NCBI GenBank assembly: GCA_001724265.1
Contig: MEDY01000092.1
Location: 18,419-82,418, forward strand
Reading direction: 5' to 3'
Length of the DNA stretch: 64,000 nucleotides
Source of the DNA: Rhizaria sp. SCN 62-66
Taxonomy: Eukaryota; Rhizaria, unplaced
Shown here: in pieces, positions 1 through 12,076 of the stretch
Layout of the letters: each line of letters begins with the position of its first letter
Position numbering within the stretch: position 1 is the stretch's first letter
The notes under the pieces: generated by a model
Told to the model about the DNA's origin: nothing
Database searches by the model: none
What the model saw: only the letters and a program-made list of their open reading frames with translations
Made by a program: the position numbers and the translations under genes

Positions 1-1786
1 CTGCGCAAGGAGAAACACGGCCACAGCCACAACGACGTCGTTCTCAACAGTGTCCACCATGGTGATGGCTCCAAGCACCGCCCGTCTAAGGGCCTCCGCG
101 CGGCGTCCAAGGGCGGCGTCAAGGCCAGCGAGAGCACCCTCGAGGACCTGGACCTGCCCCTGGTCATCGGCAGCGCCAATGGTCGTCTCTCGGCGGCGGC
201 GGTGAAGCTCTTTGCCGACGGCGCGTTGGGATCCTGGGGCGCTGCGATGCTCGAGCCCTACACCGACAAGCCAGAGTCACAGGGACTGCTGATCTACACG
301 GCCGAGGAGCTCGCCACCGCAGTCGCCGCCGCCGTCAAGCGCGGCTTCCAGGTACGTCATCACACACAAAACTAGTAAAATCTCCGCGTTTGATAATATT
401 TACTGATTGATTTTAAGATGACACGTTTATAACTTGCTTACATTCTGATAACTCACATATTATATTCCTATTTTTTGTAAAACTTCACCCACATCTATCT
501 GGTTTATTTCTTCATTTCGCTCTCTCTCTCCCAGGTCTGCACGCACGCAATCGGCGACATGGCGAACCGGCTAGTGCTCAACTCGTACGCCACGGCGATC
601 GCCGACGACGAGGCCTCGGGCGGCGCGGGCCGCGTGCGGCGCCACCGCATCGAGCACACGCAGATCATCGACGCCGACGCGGACCTGCCGCGCCTCGCGC
701 CGCTGCACGTCCTAGCCTCGATGCAGCCGACGCACGCGACGTCGGACATGCGCTATGCCGAGGCCCGGCTTGGGCCCGCCCGCCTCAAGGGCGCTTACGC
801 GTGGGCCTCCGCGTTGGCGACGACGGGCGTGCTGCCGCTGGGCACCGACTTCCCGGTCGAGGCGCCCGACACGATGCGCAGTTTCCACGCCGCCGTGACA
901 CGGCAGAACGAGGCCAGCGAGCCCGCGGGCGGGTGGCTGCCGTAGCAGAAGCTCACGCGGCGCCAGGCGCTGCGCGGGATGACCTGGGACGTGGCCTTCG
1001 CGGCCGGGCGCGAGCTCGAGCAGGGCTCCATCGCGGCGGGCAAGACCGCCGACTTCGTCGTGCTGGACCGGGATATCATGACGGTGGCCGCTGAGGACAT
1101 CCTGGGGGCGAAGGTGATCGCGACATTCCTTGACGGCAACGCGGTGCACGTGCTCAAGAGTACCGAGGCCGCCGCTTCGAGTGATCTTGTTGGTGTGAAC
1201 GGACAAAAGGTGACGCTGGGGGCGCTGGCCGAGGCGCGGCGCGCTGGCAAGGCCCTCTGCTGGAGCGACATTGACATGGTACGACGCTAAACAACCACGC
1301 TAAACAACCTACTATTTAGCTCTAAAAGTAGTTTCGTAGTTTAAAATATCACGCTTACATGTGTCACTTTATTTTCATCTTCATCGCTCACACATATGCG
1401 TGATATCTCCGATGTTGTTATTATTACAGGTCAACACCCTGAACGGCGCCGTCGCGCCCGCTCGCGGCCACCTCGCGCCCGCCCCGGTCCCCGCCCCTGC
1501 GCTCACAGCGGCCGCTGCCGTAGACATGAGCGCCGAGGCGCGGTACATGCTACTGCGCCGCAGCGGCAGCCGCAACGGCAACAACAACGGCAACAACAAC
1601 GACAAAGCTTTCAGTGGCAGCGGCGCTGGTGCTGCTGAGTCTGCCGGTGCGGCGTCGGGGATGCCCGGGAGGCGCGAGCCGCCGTGCATGCAGCACTGGC
1701 CCGTGCTGGCGAAGCTGGCCGCCCGCCAAAGCCGCTCCCGCGCCAAGGCGCTGCTGCACCCGCCGCAGCAGGCGGACCAGCTGTAA
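1..1786 (+). CDS. Amidohydrolase family 3 (YtcJ-like) metal-dependent hydrolase, 5' partial, with in-frame TAG
   Basis: Exons 1-351, 535-1278 and 1430-1786, joined at CAG|GTACGT and ATG|GTACGA donors, both phase 0; the start lies outside the window. About 483 residues are visible. Family landmarks in order are KLFADGALGSWGAA, THAIGDMAN, RIEHTQ, ASMQPTHATSD, LGTDFPVE, then GSIAAGKTADFVVLDRD. These are the metal-binding and C-terminal beta-sandwich segments of amidohydrolase family 3, whose members hydrolyse amide-type bonds; the substrate cannot be told. The codon after GGWLP is TAG at 943-945, and the frame continues directly with QKLTRRQALRGMTWDVAFAAG, which is conserved family sequence where relatives usually read PEQ-LT. 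So the gene is either translated through UAG or is a recent nonsense allele. Past the enzyme domain the last exon adds a Pro/Ala/Asn-rich tail of about 100 residues and stops at TAA. Confidence 0.88.
943..945 (+). other. In-frame TAG inside amidohydrolase exon 2
   Basis: Context is CTG CCG TAG CAG AAG CTC. About 111 codons of the same exon follow in the same frame with clear family similarity. No plausible intron removes the TAG: skipping it would need a GC-rich intron near 50 nt, far below the 121-340 nt seen here, and would delete conserved residues. Relatives usually have Glu at this position. Read as a possible sense UAG, readthrough site or nonsense mutation. Confidence 0.75.
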
Positions 1787-2404
1787 AGAAGGCTCCGTAT
1801 GTTTGGCGGCGTCAATTTGGGTGAATCGTGATGAAGCGATGTGAGCAAATTGACGAAATATCGTTATTTAGTAAGTTTGTTCTTGTTTTGGACTGAGATA
1901 AATGCACTTGAAAAAGAAAAGTAAGCAATACAACAATATGTAAGATCTACTCTCACAATGCAACATAATCAAGAAGAACAGGCAATGCGTCGGATTGTAT
2001 TCCTGATTGGCACAACGCGTCCTGTCATGCTCATGATATGACATGATTAAGATGGTGAACATGGGAAAACGTAAACGTTGTATGTGTAAACTTTGTATGT
2101 GAATTTGTAATTATAAAAGAAAAAGCTATGGTGAGTCGTACATTGTCTCACAGCAACACAGAAAATGAGGGTGTCTTGATTGATGTGTAAACACGGAAGA
2201 CTAGTTATACTAGTATTCGTAAATACGTGAGGATTACGAAAATATGATATTAGTCGATATTATTTGTCATGATATTAGTTGTCAATCGTTGACACACACA
2301 CAAAAAAAAAGACATGTAATGCAAGTACATCGATACCCTTCAGACATAAAACTGAATAGGGTCTAAAAAAAACACGGGACATCCCATCGCACCACTTGGC
2401 TACT
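1787..2404. other. Convergent intergenic region, 3' ends of both neighbours
   Basis: AT-rich spacer between the amidohydrolase stop (+) and the stop of the large macroglobulin-like gene (-). It has A/T runs and small GATATTAGT repeats near 2245-2280. I see no coding-like GC-rich segment and no RNA gene. Confidence 0.6.
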
Positions 2405-5400
2405 TTACTTGCTGGGCAGCGCAGCTTCCTTGACGCAAGCGCCGTAAGCGTCGCCAACAACTAGGATAGCAAACCGCTCCACCTCCTTCAACTTCTTGGT
2501 TGACAGAGACACGTAGTCGAAGCGGCCGCGTAGGTCCGTATAACCGTCCTTGTAGAAGTCAATATCACCGGTCTTAAGCTTGGCGAAGCATTTGACGTAT
2601 GCGCCAGACAAGGGACCAAACACGCGGGCCGCGCCCTCGCCCTTGGCGGCGGTGACCTTAACCTGGCCGACGGACTCGACGACTTGAATGAACATGGAGT
2701 GCGCGTAGTGGGTCGCAGTGCGCGCGCGGGGAAGCGTCGCAGACGTGACCTACACAAGAAGATATGGTAACATCGTGATAAGTTATGAATGAGCTAAAAA
2801 AATAAATATATAGATATATATATAAGCTGATTACAATGAATGTAGTGCGACATTAAAATACAGTTGGCTGACGCTCATTTCTAAATCAAGACGTTAAAAA
2901 ACAACGTGTTGTACTCGTACCTGAATGTGAACGTTGGCGGTGGCGAACTTGGCAGGGACGGCCACCATCGTGACGCCCATAAACCCGTGCTCAGCGGACG
3001 GCACGGCGCCAGTGAGATCAACCTTGAGTGCATGGTTCGGCGCAACAAGAGCGAACTTGTCCATCTCACCAGAGATGAATGGGCTGGCCGAGAAGAGCGC
3101 TTCCAGGTCCATGAGGTGGAAGCTCACAATGCAAGACGCCAGATTGGCGTGCACAAGCTTCAACGACAGCGCGGCGCCCGCAGCGGCACCGGCTGACTTC
3201 TCGACTGTGAACTCGAGCTGAGGCTCGGTCGAGGCGAGCGCGTCCAGCTCCTTGGTGCGGTTGGAAGCGCGTACCTCGGCTGACGTGTTGTCCTGTGACA
3301 GAACACCAGATGTAAGCACGCACGCCCCAATTCCGGCTGCAGGGCCAGCGAAAGCAGGCACACCGTTGCCGCCGGCACCACCGTCAGCGGCAGCGGAAAT
3401 CGTCTCGAGTGCCTCGTTCACGTGCGCCTTGACGTCAGCAAACATCTTGCGCCACATACGAACAGGGTAGGTAGTATACTTGTCTGCAATAGCAATGGCG
3501 CGCGCGGCACCGGCGCGCAGCGCAGCGGCGTCTCCGCAGTTGCCTGGTGCAAGTGAGAACATGTCGAAGTATGCAGTGAGATAATCAAGCTGCAATCCCA
3601 CGCTATTGTCGTCGGCAGCGCTGTCGCTCGCGTTGTTCGCGCTTGCAACAGTGCGGCGGGCATCAAGCATTGCGAAGAGCTTCTTGGCCTCCGGGATGCG
3701 GTCCTGCAGCAGCATGTAGTACACTGCGCTCATGAGGTGGCGCGTGGAAATATTCTCGCGGCACGAGCTTGCGTAGACCAAGTACTGTAAGAATTTGACA
3801 TACTGCTCGCGGAATTCCTTGTTCTGGATCTTGTGTCGACGCTGGACGCCGCGCGCGAGGTCGAGATCTAATGCCGTCGTGGTAACCTCGTGCGCACGCT
3901 CATTAATTAACGGCAGATACTCAAGGTGCCGATAGACATTGACTGAGGGCGCAAATGCGTCGCTGGTAAAGCCAGGAACAGCTAAGTAAGGGCCAGTGTT
4001 GCGGTAGTCATAAGAGACCGAGAGACTCGGAGATGCTATCCACTCATTCATAAGCTTGTGCATCGTCGGGCACCGAATTGAGCCGCCAGCCTAAGTTGAA
4101 GAAATATACAAAGCCAAGTAACGTTAGCACCTACTTCGAATAAATATACAACTTGACATAAAATTTCATGGCAAATATTCTCAGAAATCATTTACTCAAA
4201 TGCTTGAGTCCATCATAGGTGTTTCTGCTTACCTCGCGAATTGCGTGAACGGCGTAACCCCAGATGTCGCTGCTGTAGTAGTTAGCAGCACGAAGCGCTT
4301 CTGTGAAGCGAATCAAAAATGTGGGGTTGCCGCGACAACGGAACGCTGCCTTGCAAGGCTTCACGGGGTTGCTGAAGCGTTCATTGGCTGGATCAGCGAA
4401 GTAAGCAATAACTTCATCATCAGAGCCATCCTAACATAAGCAAATAGTTTAGTGCGTCGCATCATAGATACGGACATGCATCAGGAAATTGTTAGCCATA
4501 TTTGTGTTAAGTCATAGTTTTCGCTCATTATTTGTGGAAGCATAAGCCTATGAAAGGAAATTTGTTCATATTTTGTTACATATTAGACGCTCATCGAAGA
4601 TAAAGACAGTGGAATCTTAAAATCAATCAATCATTTGCATAATGTTCGTACCTCAGCAATGGAATCCCACAGCTTAGCGTTAGGGAGGTTAGTCAGCGTA
4701 GACACAACAGTGATGATGTTGGGCAAGCCGTAACTGACAACCACAGTTCCCTCCTCCCTAATCTGCGATACGTGCATGGGGTAGTGCCCGAATGAGCCCG
4801 CTGCAGGGAAATAGAAAAAGTACTCGGCCACGTATGTTTGAAACCCATCAAGATGAACTAACTCCGTTTTTGTGCGGAAAGAGTTCAGTACACACTTGAT
4901 GTTGACCCTGCGGTTCATCTTGCCAATGCTGATCGGAATCGCGCCGTTAGGAATCTGTAAATGCAACGCGCACTTCTGCGGTTTCATCGTCGCGTTTGTG
5001 ACTGCAACGCGGCAACCGTACGCTTGTTGCAATAACATCTCGTTCTTCATCACGCCCTCCTCATAAAGCGACCTTGGATCGAAGTAAGCTTGAGCGACAA
5101 ATATGCCGCTGTTTTCGCCCGCGTCAGCAATGCGCGTCTCGCGGACCTCCTTGTGCAGCACAAGCATCGGTGCCGGTGCAACAAGTTCTGCCTCGCCATT
5201 GGACAACAGCTTGAAGAAGCTCGACGCGTTGCCCGGAGGCGCATCTGCAGGAAGATCAGTGACCGCAAATGCCAAGACTATGCTTGTAAAAGACTTATCG
5301 GCTAGAGATAAAATGTTAGATGATAAGAACGGCTTTAGAGCACCCTTCCCGTCGTTTTTCTCGATGCTAGCAAGATGTGCGGCCCAGTCGCCCCAAAAGG

Positions 5401-7111
5401 AAATTGGGTAAACAAGATTCTCAGACATGATAGCGTTCCTGCTAGATGAAGTAACGTCATAGTACTCGCGCTCCTCATACTCACCAGCCATCTCGGGCGC
5501 AGGAGGCACCCAATGCGGCTTGTGCGCGGCACCCGCAGCGGCGCTCTCGGCCGCGGACTCAAAGCTCACTGGCGTACGCAAACGTGCTGCAGTCTTGGAC
5601 TTAGCAACATTAGAGCCGTTCGTCGGCGTCGCCATCAGAGACATCTGAGCAAACGGGGGGGAAATGGGATATCAAAATAAAATGGAAATAAAAATACAAA
5701 TTGCAAATTAGTAAATCATGGTAATATGAGCAAATTAAATCGAAATGAAACAGAGAGATTAGCGCGCGATTTATGCTACCGTGTGCTCATGTGCGTTAGG
5801 TTGCGATATATCAATTATAGATATAACACGTTGTTTCTGATTCGTGTCCGACGACGTACTGCAGAAGAAGGGTGCATAATCACGGGAGCCGGCGGTAAGG
5901 GCTTGGGGGGCGCGCAAGGTGGCGGTGGCCGGGAAGTGTGGGAGCTCATCATCCAGCTGGGCATGTTACAGAAACCTTCGTGGCGTGATTGGGAGTTAGC
6001 GGGAGGCGGCACCTCCTCGTCATCGTCATCGTCGTCACCCAAATAGTAGTCGTCATCATCGCCATGGTTGGCGTCAGCAACTGCAGCGTTATTGTTCTTC
6101 TTGTTCCTGCGCGCGTGATTTCGAGCCTTTGCGTGAAGCTGCTCGGTTGTGCTTTGTCCCAGTGCCAGCGCGCGGGACTGCATCGCGAGCGAGAACACGT
6201 GATTGACATCGCATGCGGCGTTGGACAAGGCACCGCGAAGCACGCGCGCAATGTTCTGCAGTGCAGCGGGGCCCGTGGCATGAGCAACAAGCACCGTCTC
6301 AAAAGCATTCATGCGATTGGAAGCTAAGAACGAAGAGCAGCGTGTCGGTAGAGAAGCCCGCGCAGCGTCGCCGAGCAGGTATAGGTCAACGACGGTCTTA
6401 CGGAAACGATTACGGATATGTGGTTTAACGACGCAATTGAAGAAATCAGAGTCCTTAAAGTAAATAAAGACATTTAGTTCGTGCGACATAAACTTGCTGT
6501 ACTTATCTTCCTTTTCCGCCCTGGACATCGAATTCCAGCGTGGGAGCCAGGAAAACGCCGCGAAGAGAGCTGAGTTGTTCCCACCGTCAATCGTCCGGAG
6601 CAACTCCCAGAGCTCGCTCAGCGAGGAAAATACCTCAACACGTGCGGACAAGGCATCAGGGATGGGAAGAGTGTCGCCTGCGGTGGACAGCGCAGTTACC
6701 AGACTCTGCTGCGTGTAATGCTTGTGAAGGTTCAATGTGGCTGACATGCGGACGTCAATGCATCCTGCGCTCATACTACCATCTCCCGCTGCAGTTGACA
6801 TAGGCAAGATAGTTGCCATACGCGTGAAAGCTGTCGTGTTGTCAATAGCAATCACAGCAAGCGTAGTGTGGTGTACACCAAGAGCGGAGCGACAAATGGT
6901 CACGCGCCCGTTAGCATCCGGCTTCAGATTCAGCAGACGTGTCGAGCTCTCTTTCAAAAACTCGACTGAGTGGTGGGCATCAGTGTCTTGATCGTCATAG
7001 CTGTACCGTCCAGCGTTAACATGGAAACGCGCAAGCTTTGTGTTTGTGATAATCTCACTCTTATTATCGCTTTCGCCGGAGTATTTGCTGTCGTCGTTGT
7101 CGTCGTTGTCG

Positions 7112-7142
<31 letters not shown>

Positions 7143-10100
7143 TGTCGCGGGTGTCGCTTGTGTAACCGCTGTCGGTCGCGGTTGGCGGGACGACTAGAAC
7201 GGGTTTTTTTGTCATCACCCGTGTCTTGCCGGCCTTGCGCATCATTATCTTTGAAAACGTACTCGTCGACTGTTTAAACCTCTTTGCAAGAAACATCGTC
7301 GGACGCGTGAGCATGTTGCCAACGCGCTTGGCAGCGCGTGTACGGTCCAGCACATACTGTTGCTCTCCAGAGAGTAGACGCTGCGTGAGGTAGTCGTGCT
7401 CTGCTGTTGGCAGTTGCATTGTTCGCGCATTGTCCAGCAGGACAGGCATCAACTCAGCAAACTCATTATCTGATGGCATGAAATGTGATGAGAACACATG
7501 CACACGCGTGGAGTTGCTGATAGAGCCAATCTGAATGACGATATCGCTTTCAGCAGAAGCAACAGAGTTGCCGTTACTCATGCTAGCAGGAACAGCAGTC
7601 CCTGAGATCAAGCCGACACTCAGAGATGTGCCGTAATCGGGGAGCAGCTGATGCATTGCTTTATCAGCCAGCACATAAGACCCCATCACGCGCTGATTTG
7701 CAGGAAGCACACGCACAACGTGGCGAATAATAGCACTCGTCGTCGGATCAGCACTCGCACTGTCTACGTACATCAACTCATACTCACCCTCAGTGAGGTT
7801 ATTCAGCACGACGTGACCATTGACACTATCTAGCGATGCGCAGCGGATTAATTCGCTCTGCACGTACACACCAGGGCTCGCCTTGGCCATTTGTAGCAGC
7901 GAGAAAGCCGCCGGCGAGAGAGCCGTCTCAACACCCATGTAGGGCACGCGAACAGCGGTGCCCACCTCGGCACGGATCTCTCTCACAACATTGGTCGCGA
8001 CCTCTTTGCTGGCGGAATAGTCGATGGAACAGTGAGAGGTCGCGCATGTCACTTGGACCAAGGTCAGATCATTGATATTGGCAATAAAGACACGACCTTC
8101 AGCATCGGTAAGGAGCCTGCATGTCTCTTCTGATTTGGCAGAGCGATGACGTGCCCGCACTATGAGTTGTTGCAACGGAAGTGGCTCGCCACCCTTGCCA
8201 ACCAGAACAGCAATAAGCCACACTCCAGTTGGGTTACAGGGGTTAATCTTGTGCGCTGTGTTTGTAGTGTCTCGGCGCAGGAAAATCTGGCGGGTGCCGA
8301 GCTCCGCGCGTTCAATTGCATTAACCGTGATCGTATCGCTATTTAGCAATAGTACTTCCTCAGTCCCGCGTATGGTGACCACAGTGACCGTGAGACAAAA
8401 AGTTAGGGATGCAAGATCAGCAGGGACTGAGAACTTGTGGATCGCCTCACAGTCGCTGCCCGGGAGCGCAAAGTCTTCGACGACCTGCGTGGTGTCGACG
8501 CCGGCGGCATCAGTTGCCTTGATCGTAAACCGCACGTCCTGGGTGTTCAATACAACACCCGAGGGTAGCGCGTGGCCGTTGCGGCGGAATATAGGACGCA
8601 CAATAACCTCAGCGACGGCCCGCGAGCGCAAGGCCTCGCGGGAAAGCGCAAACCCGCCTTCAAGGGTGTACTTCTCGGGCATGTGGGTAAAGCTCCCAAG
8701 GCAGGAGAACGAATCACCGATGCTTGCGTCCAAAGAGCCCATGGGTGTCGCAGCGGAGTCCGATGTGATAACAATGGGGCAGCTGGGTACGCGTGCATCA
8801 TTGTAAGGCACGATAATAAACCCGCTCCCAGTGTCCGCGACAAACGTGCGAGTACCCAATGTGATGCGTGCGTCCTTGACATGCTCACGCGCCTCGTTAA
8901 ACACCGCGAAAGCGTGGCCCGCCGACGTGGAGTGCTCGAGAAACGTCAGCAGGCCCTTGCGGACAACGGCGCGCGCAGCCTCACCATTGCCTTCAAGCTC
9001 GATCACAAAAAGGCCGCGCTGGCCGCGCAACGAGTCGATTGTGAAGGTTTTCTCGACGCGCGTTAGCGGCGACGCGGCGGAAAAGTCGAATGTGATCGTC
9101 TCGTGTGGGATGAGGCCATCAAGTTCGATTTGGGCGTCAAAATCCTTGATGTGCGTCGTGTAATACGCGGTCGTGTTAATGCGGTAGATCTTGAGGGTGA
9201 CTGTAGGCACGTTCTTAATAATCGCGTGCAGAGTGACTGGAGCGAGAACAGCCTCGGGGGTGCAACCGAGGAGGGCGTTGTGCGGCGCCCAAACCAGTTC
9301 CGCTAAGTCGGTCGAGACTATATTTGTGTCTTCCTATGAAGGTGAGAAAATTATCCACGAAAGGGGGAAAAAGTATGGAGTCAAATTCGAACAAATTTTG
9401 CGACAGTTGAAAGTGTTGCGCCAGTATGATCTCAAGATATTATGGTACGCCTTCGGAACTGACGTACGTTGAGGCGCGTGGCAACCCAAGATGGGAGAGG
9501 TAGAAGAGACTTGTACGTGGCGGGGTCAATCGGGGGGTGATGAACGCGCGCCTTCAGCAAGGCTGCCTCCAGAACGTCATCATCAAGAGTCCCGCTATAG
9601 TGACCGAGCGATGATGCGGAAAACTGATCGTAAGGTTGGCGACGGTAGTACTCGATCAAGTACGGCTCAGTCACATCCTACAAATAAAATTACATTTAAA
9701 AAAATATAGCAGTATATATTCATGTTGGTAAGCAATGTAACACACGCACCCGCATTTAAACATCGTACTAGTCACTCTTTCTATCATGATACGTCGAACG
9801 AACGACCACCATGATGAGGTGCAATAAAACATCCAGGTAAAACGTACGTCAAAATCGGGATGAGGAATAGACTCAAAGTTATTCGGCTTGACGATGATGT
9901 CCTCATTGATTTTTGTTTTCCGGTTGATGAATGGTTTGACCGCGGCATGGTTGAGGGCAATCCATGTGTCAAACCACGCAAAGTTGTACTTCCCATCGCA
10001 CTCCAGCAGCAAACGCATACACCAGCTCATGAGCGTTGACGCCACCTCACCACACATCGAGTTTAACGCACGTCGACTCACATCGTGAGCAAACGCGAAC

Positions 10101-11392
10101 ACACGAGTCAGCATATCGAGGCGTGCCTCCTGTGTCGTGCACTCATCGGGACGCGGGGCGGAGCCGAACTGAGTGACAAACTCACAGACGATGAAAGCCT
10201 TCTCAGTGCGCACGCGCGGTACAGCCTCAGCAACAGCGCTAAGCTGATCCGCCGTCAGAAGAAAGTCGACAGCGCGGCTGCCGAAGACTCGCTCAGCGCC
10301 TTTCATCTTCTCTGGGTTCACCCATTTGAGCGAACGGATCACAAGCGAAATCATTCCGGGGTGTGCAGCAAAGTTCGTATTGCTCTATCAAGACGTACAA
10401 TGCCCAGGTAAACGAAATAAATAGAGCACGGTGTGAGGAAGTGAAGGAACGACCATCGACGGTTAAAATAAAAATAAAAATAGGATGCCATTCACACTGC
10501 CAGCTGGTCATTTGTCAGCTGGTCCTTGATTTTAGGAACGTACGAATAAACTGGTGATGACCTTGTCAACGTTGTGATCAGAAATGTTGGCGTGGTTGTC
10601 AAGCAGATATGGGATCGACGCCTGATCCAGATCGAGATCCTCCTTGGCAGACTGTAAGATGCTTTGCTCAATCATCTCTGACCGCTTCCACTGAAAGACT
10701 GACGATGATTTGGACTCGGCCATGCGCAGTGCGGATGCGAACGAGTTGTCGTCAGTGAAGCTGGTACACTTAGCAGACTCCTTGTTGTGGTCCCAGTTGC
10801 ACAAGTTGGCGAAGACGTCGGAAATGATCTGCACACGACGCTCATCGGATGCTGAGGAGAACTCAAGCAAGGCTGACCGGTAGATCATTGATATCGAGGA
10901 TGAATAACCGTGCTCATTACGAGAGCGCATCAAGTTAGTGAAGGCCTCATATGCCGTGTTAGAGAACTTTCCTTGCTCCTGGCACTCGATCTGCTCGACA
11001 AGGGCCTTGTGAAATAGATTCTCAACTGAAATCCAAACAAAATGATTATCGAATAAGAGCAGGATCGAGACCATAACAACCAAAAAAAAGGGGTGAATCG
11101 TATGATGTAAGATGCAATGGTCCCCTTAAAAGCTCGTAAATTGTTGACAAAGACGTGGGATAGCCGTGACAAGTATCCTAGTTGAAGGTAATTGCTATTG
11201 TAAGGAGGGGTCATGAGCTGACATACCTGAGTTAGGCAGAAATGCGGCATCGATGGCAGCGAGACGGTCTTCAGCAAAGACAATCGCTTCAAGAGCAAAG
11301 ACGTCGTCGCAGTAAAATGGATGCAGCGACCCTGACATCTCTGGTGTCGGATAATGAAGCACGGCGGGAAAGCTCGGTGAGGAGAGAGACAT
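2405..11392 (-). CDS. Giant macroglobulin-like/helical-repeat protein, 2,524 aa, nine exons
   Basis: Exons on the minus strand: 11227-11392, 10544-11025, 9848-10384, 9468-9677, 5860-9333, 4652-5644, 4233-4430, 2921-4090, 2405-2749. All eight junctions keep frame (first phase 1, others phase 0) and six donors are GTACG. Exon 7 has no ATG, so it is missed by ATG-based ORF calling; it encodes the conserved-looking SDIWGYAVHAIRE. Residues 1-465 look helical and are unfamiliar. Residues 465-1620 have repeated beta-sandwich character with bacterial alpha-2-macroglobulin-like phrases (PTVTLKIYRINTTAYY), interrupted by a DDN repeat near 1194-1212. The C-terminal part has ALHLQIPNGAIPI, YFFYFPAAGSF, a helical repeat (AVYYMLLQDRIPEAKKLF) and YKDGYTDLRGRFDY. 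From memory, large proteins with these C-terminal phrases occur in planctomycete bacteria and scattered protists; function unknown. No signal peptide or membrane helix is obvious. Stop is TAA. Confidence 0.85.
7091..7147 (+). repeat. 9-bp (GTCGTCGTT) coding minisatellite
   Basis: Tandem GTCGTCGTT units lie in exon 5 of the giant minus-strand gene and encode an Asp-Asp-Asn repeat near residues 1194-1212. It keeps frame and is probably length-variable. It looks like a linker between domains. Confidence 0.85.
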
Positions 11393-12076
11393 GAATTAGT
11401 TTTGCATACAGCATCGACTAAATCAAAGTTCACAAAGATCTCAATTCGCATATACATAATGTGTTTGTGTAATATGACATTAACTTTGAATGAACCCATT
11501 ATCGTACGTGTTCTGATCCAAAACGGTGATTACCAAGTCCAACACAAGCGCATGCCCGACGTCCAAGAAATGCCAAACTTGAAAACTGGGTGCTTAGCAG
11601 TTGATCTAAGTCCGCTCACAGTCACTTTTCCTGGCAGGTGCGAGCACTGTGTGGTGACCGTGAGCAGATGACAGAACATGTGAAATAACTTGAGGCATAA
11701 TGCAGCTTATTGTAAGCTTGTCGTGTATCGGACGATTCAGTCGTTCGAGCGTCCATCAATCGATGTGATGTGCAAACATCGTGTTAGACTCCGTATTGCT
11801 GGTCGTCATCATCGTCGTTGTCGTCATTGTTGTCATCGTCATCGTCGCCGGCGCCCGCGGGCCCGCCGCGCGCGCCGTGAAATGCTCACTTGTCACTCGT
11901 ATAACATCTCGAATCATAACGAAGATAGCTTTTGTATCGAATGCGCAAGGAGATACCTTGAATAATAGCTAACTAAAACTAACAGACTCAAACCGGTAAC
12001 AAGTTAACAATTCTTTAAAGGGTTTAAGGCAAAACAACCACGACAACAATGCGCTGCATGCCATGAGATGTTCCGC
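11393..12076. other. Intergenic region with a GC-rich trinucleotide island
   Basis: It lies between the start of the giant gene and the stop of the TTLL gene, so it must hold the giant gene's promoter and the TTLL 3' end. Most is AT-rich. An island at 11784-11895 is GC-rich with a (GAC/GAT/AAC)n tract; on the minus strand one frame reads an Asp/Asn-rich acidic tail ending in TAA at 11784-11786. No donor/acceptor pair joins it cleanly to TTLL, so no exon is called. Confidence 0.5.
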
